Below the pieces are notes generated by a model. The model searched no databases. It was not told the origin of the DNA and saw only the letters and a program-made list of their open reading frames with translations. Shown one piece after another: positions 1 through 11,003 of a stretch of 64,000 nt of DNA (its first letter is position 1; every line of letters starts with the position of its first letter). A program made the translations under genes and the position numbers. The stretch comes from Isoetes taiwanensis (Eukaryota > Streptophyta > Lycopodiopsida > Isoetales > Isoetaceae): NCBI GenBank assembly GCA_021234155.1, contig JAJEKV010000131.1, positions 1,599,288 to 1,663,287 of the forward strand, in the 5' to 3' direction.

Positions 1-329
1 TGTTATTTTTCTATGTTTGACTAAATCACATGTTCCAAGCAAGAATCTCATATTGGTTTGGAAGCTTTACTTGGTCTAGAAAAATTCTGGAAAAAAGGAT
101 CTACAGGTTGCATATTGCTTCTCCTTTTTGGCGGCCACAATCTGCTTCTTTGTATTTGCAACATGTAACACAAACTTGCTAGCACTGGCCTAAGATTTGC
201 AGGCATCAAGATAGAAGCGACAATGCTGGATGGAAGAGAAGGAGGCGGTCCTCCCCTCGTTCGCCGCCCTAGCCGCCAAGAGTTGCACCAAGAAACATCC
301 CCACTCAACTTTCATTATTTAATTTCCAA

Positions 330-960
330 TCTAACACAGAGAGAAGCAGGCTTAGGGACAATATTTTGAATAATGCTCTTGATGTGAAAAAAGATGGCCT
401 TATCAGAAGAAGATCCATAAATCCATCTTTTAAAAGCAGTCCAAGACAATCAATCTGCTGGTATTTGAGCTGACAATTTTCTAATAACCTCCTCATACAA
501 TCTAGCATGAAGACCTTCTCGAGGCATTGTATCAAAGGCCTTCGAGAAGTCTATAAAGGCTAGGTAAGAGCCCTTCTTGGCTTCCTTGCCTGCTCTATAA
601 GTAATCTCAAGATAAGAAAATGATCGAGGGTACTATGTTTCTTTCAAAACTTAGCTTGCGTAGCAACTCTCTTACTATTAGTATCAACCCAATTACTAAT
701 TTTACTTTCCAACAATCCACCTAGCAATTTAGAGAGAGTGTGATCAACCATAATAGTTTGATACATTTTTATATCTGGCTTGTCCCCTCAAATTGGGTAA
801 TGGGCAAAAGTATTTATAAAATCAAAACAACCCGGCACTTTCCAAAGACATTTTTTTTGCAAATTTCCCCGGTTTTCCGACATCCTTCATAAATCGTCAA
901 CGATTTAATCCCGGATAAAGCTGCGGCATTTAACTGGCTAGTAACTACCTAGATGACGTC
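330..960 (-). pseudogene. LINE reverse transcriptase remnant (finger/palm N-part)
   Basis: Read on the - strand, this stretch gives the N-terminal half of a non-LTR retrotransposon RT with frameshifts. A nucleotide-binding region reads YQTIMVDHTLSKLLGG, followed by KHSTLDHFLILRLLIEQ and then the catalytic motif A region YLAFIDFSKAFDTMPREGL at about 500-590. The order YRxIMV, STLDH, FIDFxKAFDxxPR is diagnostic of LINE ORF2. The YADD motif is absent because the copy breaks off near 330. The endonuclease remnant at 1560-1850 on the same strand is probably the upstream part of the same element. It is not functional. Confidence 0.8.
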
Positions 961-1559
961 CTTACCCCCCTATTTTTTCAATTTAATAAAAAGGCCATCA
1001 AGATAAAATGCTTTGCTATTTTACACATATTCTTCAATTGGCAATGTCCACCTTCACAAGAGAATGAATCTTCTCATAGGTCAAGTTTGGCCTCCGCGGA
1101 CGTTAAAATATACTCCCTTCCTTCCTTCCTTCCTTCTGAATTTCCAACATAGTACAAAGGTCTCACCAAAACAAGTAAAACATCCAAATCAAATTTGAAT
1201 TAATCAAGATTATGGAGCAGACGTTTTCAAAAGCATTAAGTTTTGTTTGAAACAAAGAACCTATCATAGCTTGTCTTCTTTTAAAGAACAAACGCTTCTT
1301 ACCTCTAATTAGATTATTAAACCACTTGGGTTAAAGAGGCAATTCTTTGAAAGACGGGCACGAGCATCACGACATTCTTCATCCCATCAACCATTGCAAG
1401 GGCGTCCACGAGTTCTTTTATAAGTGCATCTAAAACTGGAGCGAGCTGCACAAAGCAAAATGTCAGAAAGTGTAGCTAAATCATTTCTAGTACAGTAGTC
1501 CATTGCGTGACCTCTAGAAGCTTGCTAACTTTCTGCTTATAATCAGCACTCATATTAAA

Positions 1560-1850
1560 GTGTAATTTGAGTTCAGGCACAAAAATATTCGATTGTTCTA
1601 TTTTCTACAAAACTAAATTTAATCCAAAAAGTAAGCTTGCATGGTCTCTCTGGAATTTTATCAAGCACTTTAAATGATTTGATTGTATTAGATGTTGTTG
1701 GGGTCAAAATGTAATCCACCGTACTTTTGCCAAGATGAGAAAAGCATGTAAATCTATCTGATTTCTTAAACTTATTTATACCATTCAAGATCCATAGTCC
1801 ACAAGATATTCCAAAATCTATCAAAAATTCGTCTCGTGGTATTACTTATC
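1560..1850 (-). pseudogene. LINE AP-endonuclease C-terminal remnant
   Basis: The - strand reads LIDFGISCGLWILNGINKF, then STVDYILT and a hydrophobic end. This is the pattern at the C-terminal end of LINE endonuclease domains (LLDLC..LxILNG, TC....S.VDYxLxS, SDHxPL), with the final SDHxPL degraded. It lies upstream, in the reading direction, of the RT remnant at 330-960, and the two are likely parts of one decayed element. Its 5' side abuts the oppositely oriented LINE fragment that starts near 1850. Confidence 0.65.
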
Positions 1851-2290
1851 TATTGAGACAGGTAGATGGGAGCGGCCGAAATTGCCGCGAGAAGCGAGAC
1901 TATGTGCCTGTTGCCAGTTACAGGTTATTGAAGATGAAAGCCATACTCTTCTGAGTTGCCCTGCTTTTGAGATAGTCCGGAATCATTTTTTGACCTTAGC
2001 ATTCCATTCCACGCTTCCACAACTTCTCAGAGCACCATCTGTGCATGACTTGGCATTATACATACTTGAGGTTCTAGATAAACGTCTGCAATTACTGAGC
2101 CCCCAGTAGTCATTATCTCTGTTTGTCTAGTATCATCATTACTGCAAAGGTTTTTCCCTTGAAAACCTTTCGAGGCAGGGGTTTTTTAATCCTAGTAGTA
2201 ATGATTGTACTAGCCCATTGTATGGGTCCCATGACCTATTGGTCTCCGTGGACATTAAAAAAACTATTCTATTATTATTCTATTATTTAC
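1850..2290 (+). mobile_element. LINE-B 3' end: C-terminal zinc finger, structured 3'UTR and pentamer tail
   Basis: A 5'-truncated copy. The frame LSIETGRWERPKLPREA runs into a zinc finger (CACC, then EDESHTLLSCPAFEIV) and stops at 2107-2109. The 3'UTR holds an outer inverted repeat ATCATTACT 2135-2143 / AGTAATGAT 2197-2205, an inner hairpin AAAGGTTTT 2146-2154 / AAAACCTTT 2162-2170, and a small GACC-TATT-GGTC hairpin at 2233-2244. It ends in an imperfect CTATT tail. The same 3' end recurs at 2461, 23945, 27330, 35402 (-) and 57137 (-). Confidence 0.85.
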
Positions 2291-2460
2291 GGATTGCCTC
2301 TTAAATATATCATCTATCTTCTCCACAACACTCGTATCATCCAAATTCTGAAAAGTGATTGATCGCAATCCTTTACTACATACATTAATATCTACAACTA
2401 TAGTCACCTCTCCCTTATCCTGTAAATGCATCACATCCACGCTCAAATCATGTAGCAGAT
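2291..2460 (-). other. unidentified coding-like stretch cut by a LINE insertion
   Basis: The - strand stays open and reads DVMHLQDKGEVTIVVDINV followed by LRSITFQNLDDTSVV. The composition looks like protein, but I do not recognise a family. On its upstream side the frame is interrupted by the LINE-B 3' fragment at 2461-2622. It may be an exon or a fragment of another element. Only coding-like composition supports it. Confidence 0.25.
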
Positions 2461-2622
2461 TCTTATCATCATTACTGCAAAGGTTTTTCCCTTGAAAACC
2501 TTTCGAGGCAGGGGTTTTTTAATCCTAGTAGTAATGATTATACTAGCCCATTGTATGGGTCCCATGACCTATTGGTCTCTGTGGACGTTAAAAAATCTAT
2601 TCTATTCTATTCTATTGTCTGA
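2461..2622 (+). mobile_element. LINE-B 3'UTR fragment with (TTCTA)n tail
   Basis: Nearly identical to 2130-2290, but holding only the 3'UTR: outer stem ATCATTACT 2468-2476 / AGTAATGAT 2530-2538, the inner AAGGTTTT hairpin, and a regular CTATT pentamer tail at about 2600-2620. It contains no coding sequence, so it is a severely 5'-truncated insertion lying 170 bp from another copy in the same orientation. Confidence 0.85.
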
Positions 2623-3239
2623 CCAAGCCTATTTATATCCTTTCGTGTTCAAAGGTGCGAAGTAACACCATAATATACATTCCCGAATTATTAAAGCAAA
2701 TTTGTAGCCATATAAATTGCTTACCTTCATGCTTTTTGAATACTTGCATGATTTGCTTGTAATCAAGTGGACGATAAAAACCATTCTTTCTTCTTTCTTT
2801 CCTGATACATGCGACTACACCTCAAATCCTCCCTTGCTGCATTCGCCTGTTTGGCATTCCAAACTAAATCTACAAGGCAATACCCTTCCAGATCAAAAAA
2901 CGGATGAGTCTGGTGTTTCCTAAGTTTCCTCCAAATCAGCAAATCTCTCTTTTGTAGCATGACATTTCCCTTCATTAATGCCATGAACCTTTCAAGCTAA
3001 TATCTTGAAGATCCGAACTTCTTATTTTCTCAATTTCTTTGTAACCACTGCCATGCCAGTTTGATCTAAATATGCCACAAAACCATTGTCTCTAGCTTCC
3101 TCGACCTTTATCCATTATGCAAAACATTGTTGAAATATAGCTTCAGAAGAGTTGATTTTTTTTTGGGGTAGAGTGAGGTAGAGATAAGGAAGTTTTGAGC
3201 TTGAATCAAAGCAATTACATTCAGGGAGTACTTGAGAGA
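2623..3239. other. no gene recognised
   Basis: Some coding-like composition on the - strand around 2763-2984, but with stops in every continuation and no recognisable domain. I see no RNA gene or terminal repeat here. Confidence 0.4.
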
Positions 3240-4146
3240 TTTAAGATTGAAAAATGTAACATTGCAAGTACATCTTTAATGCCCGGACATAAAATCAACA
3301 ACAAATGTCACTTGCAAGAAAGGAGGAAGCTGAATATATGAGAGATATGCCATATAGGAAATTGATTGGATTCTTAATGTATTTGGCAGAAGCAACATGG
3401 CCGGACAAGATTGCATCTGCAGTGAACTTGCTAAGTAGATATAATTATAACCTAGGAAGGCAGCATTGGTCTGCTGGCAAAAGAATTCTGAGGTATCTTA
3501 AAGGTACTATGAAGTGTGGAATAACTTATGACAACTCAGGATGTAAATTGATAGGCTATACTGATGCAGAATGGGGCGATGATATAGACCATAGACACTT
3601 AATTTTAGGTTATGTTTTGATATTTGGAGGAGGTGCAATTAATTGGCAATGCAATAAACAATCTGTGTAACTTTGTCCAGTGCAGATGTCAGAGTATTCA
3701 GCTATAACATTGATAGCAAAAGAAATAATCTGGATGAAGAGATTAATTGAAGAAGTTGGAATAAAAGATAATAATTCAACAGTGTTATATTCAGATCGTG
3801 CAAGTTGCATTGCAATAACTAAAAACTCTATTTTTCATGAAAGATTAAAGCACATGGAGATGAAAGTTCATTTTATTAGGGAGATGGTGCAAAAGGGTCC
3901 GATATCAATTATCTATACTCCAGCAAAAGTAGCAGATATTTTAACAAAGGCTTTGAAAGAGCCTAGATATAAAATGCTGAAAGATAGGTTCAATGCCTCA
4001 GATACTACAAGCTTGATAAACCTGGATACAGTTACAGAGAAATATTTCATGATGGGAAATAACCTAGGTAATCGACCTAGGTTAGTTTATTGCCATTGAA
4101 TATTTAGGTTATATTATTGATTGTGTTGGTCAATATGCTTTTAACA
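3240..4146 (+). mobile_element. Ty1/Copia 3' half: RT end, RNase H and 3' LTR remnant
   Basis: Two frames separated by one in-frame stop at 3668-3670 read as the end of Copia pol. MPYRKLIGFLMYLA, the degraded WPDKIASAVNLLSRY and RILRYLKGT come first. GYTDAEWGDD (RNase H) and SEYSAITLIAKEIIWMKRL follow, then HMEMKVHFIREMV and KVADILTKAL. The pol frame runs into a short LTR that begins near 4049 and ends TTTTAACA at 4146. It matches the LTR on the opposite strand at 5291-5465 but carries an internal deletion. Gag, protease and integrase are missing. Confidence 0.85.
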
Positions 4147-5290
4147 GAGCACTAATTCGGTTCAAGCTCCAAAACAATCATAACATACTACACCCCTATA
4201 TCATTTCATAATTAAAGCCTCAAATCATAATGAAACATCATCTCATAACCATACTCCAAATCATACTTTTTGTTGTATATCTATAGAAATGTGTCCAAGC
4301 ATTATTTCAGACATATAATCATGAGATAGAAGGAAGCCACCATTTGCACATCCTAGTGTGGACCACCATCACAATTCTGTTTACATCAATCATCGTAGAA
4401 ACTGATCTTGCTAGAACATAGAGAATTATCTTTTGTTTTGAGAGACATCGTTTTCTATGCCAAAGAGGGGGTTGATGGTAGTATATCAAGCATATCTAAT
4501 AGGCATTTATTTACAGAGTAATTGCTTTGCTCCTCTCTGTGCAATATTATTCACTGTTCTAGTCTTTCTGACGCTTCTTTCATAGTCACGTTATAAAACA
4601 ACAAAGATATCAGAATTTTAGTTCAAATTGATACGTTGGAAAAAGATCGATCAATACATGGTTGTTTAAAAGTATAGATATGGTAGAAATTCAACAAGAC
4701 ATAAAAGTGCTATCTACCTTTGCAATCAATAAGACGTAAAAATGCTATCTACCTTTACATCATATTATTATCTTCTTGTAGCAGTGCACTACAAAACATA
4801 ATGGTAGACGATAGAGGACGTAGTACATTGGTCAATTCAAGTTCCAACCCATTTTGCCGGTGTTTAGACTATATCATGGAGGAGAAGTGCATGAAAAGCA
4901 TAGCCACATTATGCTACATGTATGGGTTTGTCATAATAAAGTATTCCTATGTTTTTTCCTGCAAAACACATACCCATTCCAAAAATTAGCTTTATGGTAG
5001 CAGAAAGACAATAAAGCAAAATTCAAAAAGAATGTCTATGGATATAATTTGCACTATCAACTGAAATTATTTTCCTTTCACAATGTCACACAATGGTATG
5101 AATAACTTGAAATACTTTAGACCATAACAAATATATTTCCAATAAACTCGAGACGAGCTTCAGACAACTGTATATGCTGACCTGCTCAAGCATTTCAATC
5201 GATTTTGCCCATTTATTGTGTATTGGATAACCGCTTTCTGGCAACCCACAAATTGTCTCCATTGACAAATCTAGCAAGTCGGTAGAATTG
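4147..5290. other. no gene recognised
   Basis: AT-rich intergenic DNA with only short random frames. No domain, RNA gene or clear repeat was seen. Confidence 0.5.
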
Positions 5291-5490
5291 TGTTAGCAAA
5301 ACCACTTGGCCCGAATTACTGTTCACCACCTTATATATTATATAACTGTACAATTCAATGATTCAATCATTTCTAACTGTATATTCTACCCTAATATTTA
5401 CAACCTAAATATTCAATGACAATAACCTAATCTAGATCGATTACCTAGGTTATTTTCCAACACCAAATATTTCTCTGTAATTGTATAACA
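5291..5490 (-). mobile_element. Copia 3' end with a short LTR of about 172 bp
   Basis: On the + strand the block starts TGTTAG at 5291 and ends CCAACA at about 5462, giving an LTR of about 172 bp. The - strand sequence just outside it (ATTACAGAGAAATATTT) matches the end of the pol frame of the + strand copy at 4030-4050. It is therefore the 3' terminus of a second copy of that Copia family. The LTR is unusually short. The foldback element beginning near 5485 cuts off the rest of the body. Confidence 0.75.
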
Positions 5491-5840
5491 CAAACTATTA
5501 AACGCCTTTGGTTTGGGTGCATATTCATATGGGGGGTGATTCCGAGCATCGAGAGCCCCTCTTGTACTCCCTAAAATTGTATAACACGTATAAAATTAAC
5601 AACAATAAGTATATTATCACAAACCGTATAGTATTTTGCAAACCTCGTTATACAATATACTAAAACTTGTACAAACATACTCCACAAACGAGGATGGCTA
5701 TCTATGGTCTACGTCAACCCCCCCCGTGTGAATATGCACCCAAACCAAAAAGGGTTTCAGGGGATTTTAATTTAAAGGTGTCTAATAGTTTGTGTTAATT
5801 TAAAATTTTTTTGGCCCCTTCGGGGCCTTGGTCAAAATTG
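5485..5840. mobile_element. MITE-like foldback element, copy 1
   Basis: Terminal inverted repeats are visible. The left arm, ACACAAACTATT through TTTGGTTTGGGTGCATATTC (5485-5532), is mirrored on the right by GAATATGCACCCAAACCAAA through AATAGTTTGTGTT (5730-5803). A GC hairpin GGCCCC-TTC-GGGGCC at 5813-5827 follows one end. Related copies lie at 28823-29310 and 38381-38760, with a fragment at 59742-59800. It has no coding capacity, consistent with a non-autonomous DNA element. Confidence 0.75.
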
Positions 5841-5974
5841 TGTAGAGATGTTATATACATCTGTATAGGTGCCTTCAGAAAGACGTTGTGAATGTTAAGC
5901 AGTTTATCCTAGAAATTTATAAAAGTGAATAGACTCAAAACATGAGTTCTATTATAGAATAGAATAGAATACAT

Positions 5975-6208
5975 TATTGTCCCTTGTGCCCTGAGGCCTC
6001 TGGACTTGTATAGCGTGGGCGAGCTCCCTGGTGGGGGCTACTAGCTCATCACGCTATTTTGTTGTAGCCTTTTCTGAAGGCTCACTTTTTCCTATTAATG
6101 CCGGCACCCTACTTTGTTCCGGCTTCTAGGCCGTGCAGGTGTGCGTCTATATCAAACAGCTTTAAGCTGTACATTTAGTGGGCGTCTATGATTTGCCTCT
6201 TGAGCAAA
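5975..6208 (-). other. LINE-A 3'UTR with nested stems
   Basis: Between the ORF2 stop and the pentamer tail there is an outer perfect inverted repeat ATAGCGTG 6010-6017 / CACGCTAT 6050-6057. It encloses GAGCT 6021-6025 / AGCTC 6043-6047. A second hairpin GATTTGC / GCAAATC lies near 6190-6210. A structured 3' end beside the tail is typical of LINEs whose RT recognises their own RNA. Confidence 0.6.
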
Positions 6209-6881
6209 TCATATCGTAAGCCCTTTTTGTTCATGTGCTTCCCGGTGTCTGTTCAGCATCTCCCGTATTGCATCTGCCAGATCTCCCATTGTTTCTGTCC
6301 TTGCCATTATGATATGTACTGATTGTCCCCATCTTACTCTCCTGTACTTTTCCCTGATGTCTGTGTAAGTTGGACATTCGTTAAGCATGTGGTTTTCGTC
6401 CTCTATTTCCACTCTGTCACAGATTCTGCATAGCCTGTCCTGTTTGTCTATTTTTCTCCACCTGTCCTTTTCAATTCTCAGATCATGACATCCCATCATG
6501 AACTTTGCTAAGATATCTCTTCTCCGTTTTCCAAGCATGTTATCTTGGTACATTTGTTGTCCTATCATCTGCTCTAGAGTGTTTTGGGTCCTGTGTGCTT
6601 TTGCAGCCATGCCCGCGTAGCTTTACTTGCCCACTCCTCATTCCATTGGCCTTCATCGATCGGTTAAAACGATTCAGCCCCATTTCTCTGGTCCATATTG
6701 CTACATCCCTAAACCATCCACTGCTTGTGGTGATGTGCGACCTTGTTGATTCGTTGATTGTGATGCTAGCTAACTTCTCTGCCTTTTCACCTGCATTATT
6801 TCTTATGATGTATCTGATGGTCCTTTTCCATGCTCTCACTTCCATAGGTTTCTGACCTGTCTCATACACTATGGTTGTCAA
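6209..6881 (-). pseudogene. LINE-A ORF2 C-terminal domain
   Basis: Two overlapping frames read as the ORF2 C terminus. One runs ETGQKPMEVRAWKRTIRYII. The other contains GCHDLRIEKDRWRKIDKQ and the zinc finger RLCRICDRVEIEDENHMLNE, then CPTYTDIREKYRRVRWG, ending at 6209. The C-x2-C-x8-H-x4-C spacing is shared with LINE-B. The frameshift between the frames lies near 6560-6620. Confidence 0.75.
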
Positions 6882-6999
6882 TGGTGTGTTTGCTCTTAGT
6901 TTGAATTCATTTATGTAGGTAATTGTCGAAAATCCCTTCTTGCTTTTCCCATTTCTTGTCTGTTAGCCCGGTCCCCGGGCTTCCGCCCGTATAGTTGTG

Positions 7000-8270
7000 T
7001 TGTGGCGACTTCACCGTGTCTTAATAGATAGCATTTAATTTCCCGTCTATTATTACGTTTTACATTTGCAAAAAGTTTTTCATGTTATAGTAGCTTCCTA
7101 TGGTTGCTTGGAATCTAGCATCCCCCCTTTAAGCCCATTTCCCGTGCCATGTGTATCATACCCTAGATACTTGTACTTTTTACATTGCTTCTTCTAATTA
7201 CGTCCCTAGATATTTGAACGACTTGTGATTATTCCCTGCTACCAAAAAGACTATTTTGGTTTTGTGAGATTCACTCATAGCCCCCGTCTTTTCACGTAAG
7301 ATCTCTAGTAGTTTCAATAGCCTGCATCCCCTTTGTTCTTTGTGGCCATCATGCCCAAATCATCAAATATAGCATGATAGGTACCTTGGTTCCCCGAGTG
7401 TAGGGGCGCCCACGCCCCTTTGTCGTTCTCGCTATAAAAAATCAGTAGGGCATCTATATATATTCAACAGTGTTGGAGATAAGGGACATCCCCGTTTGAC
7501 TCTGTGTCACGCAGTCTATTGCCTTTCCTTCTTCTTCTATTTTTGCATATACATTATATACAATCTCGCAATTGCCCCTACCATGTCTCTGCTTGCATGT
7601 CTACAAGCCTCAGATAAGCTTTTCCTTGATAATCAGATCAAAAGCTTTTCTTCAAGTCCACAAAAGCAAGATATCACTTTCTTTCCGGTGGCCTCCATTA
7701 TGCTCTATTAGTATCCCAGGGTCACTAGATGGTCTCGTTGTTGAGTGTTCGTCTCAAGCCCCTTTGCCCTGTGCTCTCAAATTCCCCGCCTCTCGCCCAT
7801 TGCTTTAATTTATTGTCTAGAACCTTCCCCGCACCACTTTTGCGAAAATGGAACTTACCATTATTGTCCCAGTAGTTTCCAGGGTTCTGTTTACTTCCCC
7901 CTTGTGTAGGGTATGACCTGTTATATGCCCATCCGTCCGGGGCCGTGTATTATACCATTGAATATCTCACGTTACCGCTTTTACTATAATGGTATCGCAC
8001 ATTTTAGTACTTCCACGCTTAATCCCAGATAAGTCACGGGGCCTTGTTATTGGCCATCCCATTCAATGCTATCATCACTTCACATGCGTCGAAACGCGGT
8101 GCATGTCCAGTTATTTCGCGGTTCAGTATTGGTCTTTGGGAGTGCCCCCCCTTATATAGTTTTTCAAGGTAGTTCTCCCATCCTGCTTTGTTCCAATGCT
8201 GCCCCTGTATGATTTCACTTCCCTTATTCCCTTGCTTTTCTCTTTAAATCCACCCCGGAACTTACGTGGT
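7000..8270 (-). pseudogene. LINE-A reverse transcriptase, heavily decayed
   Basis: Short frames on the - strand keep traces of RT. ESHKTKIVFLVAG and SFKYLGT lie at about 7200-7290. A degraded form of the GxxQGxPLSPxLFxxYIxDL block appears near 7440-7500. No intact FADD/YADD box is readable. The assignment rests mainly on position between endonuclease and zinc finger of one element. Confidence 0.55.
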
Positions 8271-8278
8271 TGTTTTGA

Positions 8279-9470
8279 TTAGCTTGGCCAGCCCCATTGA
8301 TGCTTTCGCATCAGATTCTTATTCCTCTTTGCTTTCGGTAACTTTAGATGTATAAAATCTTTCCTTTTGATATGTTTCCTTACCTCTGGCGCCTTGACTT
8401 TCCTTCTCTCTTCCTTGCACTCATCGTCATACCATATTGAAGATTTGAAGGCATTATTTTCCTTTCTCTTCCTTCTTTTCAGAAAGATTTCTAATGCTAC
8501 TTTCATTTGTTATGTCATTGGCGCATCTCCATTCTCGTGCGCCAGGTGCTCCTCCCATTTCCATTTTCCCATTTCCTCTTTGATTACTTGCACAAACGAT
8601 ATACCGCGTGTTTGTTCCTGGAAATGTATTTTCAGCTTTCCCCTATCTCTCTCCCTTTCATCTTTGTTCTTCATTCTTCGGTTGTTCCCCCCAGTAATTG
8701 TCAACCGCGATGGGGGCCTGTGACTCTCCCTCCTCCCAATTGGCCATTCTAGGGTTACCATTTCTGATCATCACTTCTTTGCTGTTCATTCATTATTACG
8801 TAATCTACTATACTTCTCCCATGAGCGTTCGACTTGTGAATTCCCCGATCCGCCATCTCGTACCCCATTGGCTATGATGGCCCCCGTGGTCGTGCATACC
8901 TCGAGCAGTAGTCCCCCCTTAGCATTGATCTCTGCCTTGTCCCCAGTTCGTCTATTCCATTCTTTTGATCTTGCCGTTTGGGTCCATTTGTTTCATCTAT
9001 ACTTGTATATTGCGCTTGCTCCTGACCTGTTCTGGCATTTAGATCTCCTATTAGTATCATTGGTCCCTGTTCCTTCCACTTCATCATGGTTTCCCCCAAT
9101 TCTAACAGTTCTAGTTTGTCACTACTCGGTGGGTAATATGCTATGATCAGTATTAGATCTTTTTTATTTTGCAATTGCATACTAAGTACCATGTATCTTT
9201 TATTGACATCTGAGTGTAAAATACATGTTCCATTTGCTACATTCTCCTTGACATAACAGGCTAGACCTGCACTCCCTCTTCCTACTTTGAAGTTCTTATC
9301 TTTCCAACAGGTGAATAGCTGGTAGCCCTCCTCCTCCGGTAGCCTCTTTATGTTGTGTTCCCATGTCTCTACTAGGCATATTATGTCACTGCCATGCGCT
9401 CCCTCCAGCCTCTCTCCGTCGTCCCACGGATACCCAGTGCAGTTCCAGTACTATATCTTCAGCGTCTCCT
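8279..9470 (-). pseudogene. LINE-A AP endonuclease and linker
   Basis: The - strand gives an almost complete APE-type endonuclease. It starts with a YWNCTG-like motif near 9450, then SDIICLVETWEHNI, GRGSAGLACYVKENV, LILIIAYYPPS, MKWKEQGPMILIGDLNARTG (about 9020-9075) and a degraded DYVIMNE end near 8790. The linker frame at 8279-8506 reads SSIWYDDECKEERRKV, as in many LINE ORF2 proteins between EN and RT. The endonuclease nicks target DNA in target-primed reverse transcription. Several frameshifts interrupt it. Confidence 0.8.
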
Positions 9471-9514
9471 CCCTCGCGGCTGCCCTCTCGGGGTTTCTGT
9501 TTGTTCTGCTTCGT

Positions 9515-10534
9515 TCACCATCCTTCTCGTCGTCCCTGGTCCTTCTTGCTTGGGTTGTACCCACTCCCGCCCGAGGGACCTCGGTTTGCGCCTTCCCCTT
9601 TTTCGTTTCTTCCTCCTTCTTTGTGATGGCTCGCCTCGAGAGCTGTTGCTGTTACTGTTCCCCCTGATGTCCTGTTTTCCTGCCCTTTTGTTGGTATCAT
9701 TACCGGGTTGATGTTCTCCTTCCCCACATCGGTCTCCTTCCCTGGTTCCGATATCCCCTCCTTCTGTCCTTGTCCTGGCCCTGCAAATTCCCGTGTCGTT
9801 TTTGTGCAGGGAACACCTTGCCATTCTTGACCCACTTTTTGTATTCCCGCTGGTTTAGTTCCCTTGCTTTGGCTAGTTCCCTGTGCAGTCCTTGTCGTTG
9901 CATGATTGTTAGAGCTTCCTGAACTATGATCCCATTTCTCGGTCCCGGACCCGTCGCGCTGATTTCTCTCTTTGGTGTCAGCCGGTCTCGAGTCGGTTTA
10001 TATGCCTCGCCCCCTCCATTGTCACGATCGTCTTGCTTTGACAATGACACTCCGATGCTCCTTGAACACCGTCTCCATCACTTCGGTAACTTCGATATGT
10101 GTGTCCTCGTTAGGTTTTCTCAAGCTACCCCTATCAGCCCTAACGCCATGCTTAATTCTATTCTGCTCCTCATACTCCATGATATACGGTTTTATTCTAT
10201 CAAATGATTCCCATGCATCCAATTCAACATTTCCTTTTTCTAATTCAACCAACCTTTTCCAGATCTTGGCTTTTTCCTCCTCAATTTCGTTCATCCTGCG
10301 CTGCATCTCCTCGCTTGTCTTTTCCACCCCTTCTATCCTCACGTCCATGTTGGAGATGGCTACCGTATTACGGTTGGCCGTTTCCGCTAGTGTGTTAAGG
10401 GCATCCATACGAGGGATCCTGGACTCCAGGTGCTTATCCATCTGAGCGAGAAAATCTTGGAGGTCTTGCTGACTTACTGGTACCCTTGCCATTTCTGCTT
10501 TCCTTTGCTGGCTGAGACTGCTGCTTTCCGCCAT
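9515..10534 (-). pseudogene. LINE-A ORF1 (coiled-coil nucleic-acid-binding type)
   Basis: The frame 10022-10534 begins MAESSSLSQQRKAEMARV and encodes 170 aa with a long heptad-rich stretch (EEMQRRMNEIEEEKAKIWKR), then a basic end. A shifted frame at 9700-10050 continues with GLHRELAKARELNQREYKKW, and another at 9515-9835 ends in a Lys/Arg/Gly-rich tail. The layout of coiled coil followed by basic tail upstream of the endonuclease fits LINE ORF1 RNA chaperones. No clear CCHC knuckle is readable. Frameshifts near 10030 and 9830 break it. Confidence 0.6.
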
Positions 10535-11003
10535 TGCTCTTGAGTCTTGCGAGGTGTTGTGGATTGCTGCTGTGTCTGAGACGCCGCTACCAAATCCGTG
10601 GGAGGGGTTGGTATCCTTACTATGTTGAGTCTATATATATTGCGCTACTGAACGGTCCTCTAATTCAAGAATTCAAAAATTCAAAAATTATCACCGTTAA
10701 TCCCATTTTTGAATTCAAAATATTGGGATGGCTACCCTTAATTATTCCTGCCCCCATCATTTATTTTAGTCTCGATTCCTCGGGTGTCTTTCTATGAAGA
10801 TTTCGCTATGAGTGATCTCCTCCCTCCATGTTATGGGATTCGGTAGTTGTCTTTATGTCCTTAGTCGTATTCCGAGGAGTTAGTTGAGAGGCCGCAACTT
10901 CCTTGGCCCGTATACCTTGTCCCGTGTATCAAAGTCCGTCCTTTTTAATTGTATTTTTGTTCTCCTTCCCTGTATTTTGAGTGTATAGTGGTCCGGATAC
11001 CAG

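Noticed and set aside
9350-9711. Several + strand frames rich in Ser, Pro and Leu over the LINE-A ORF1/EN region
   Set aside because: They are opposite-strand shadows of the LINE-A coding sequence, which has recognisable motifs on the - strand.
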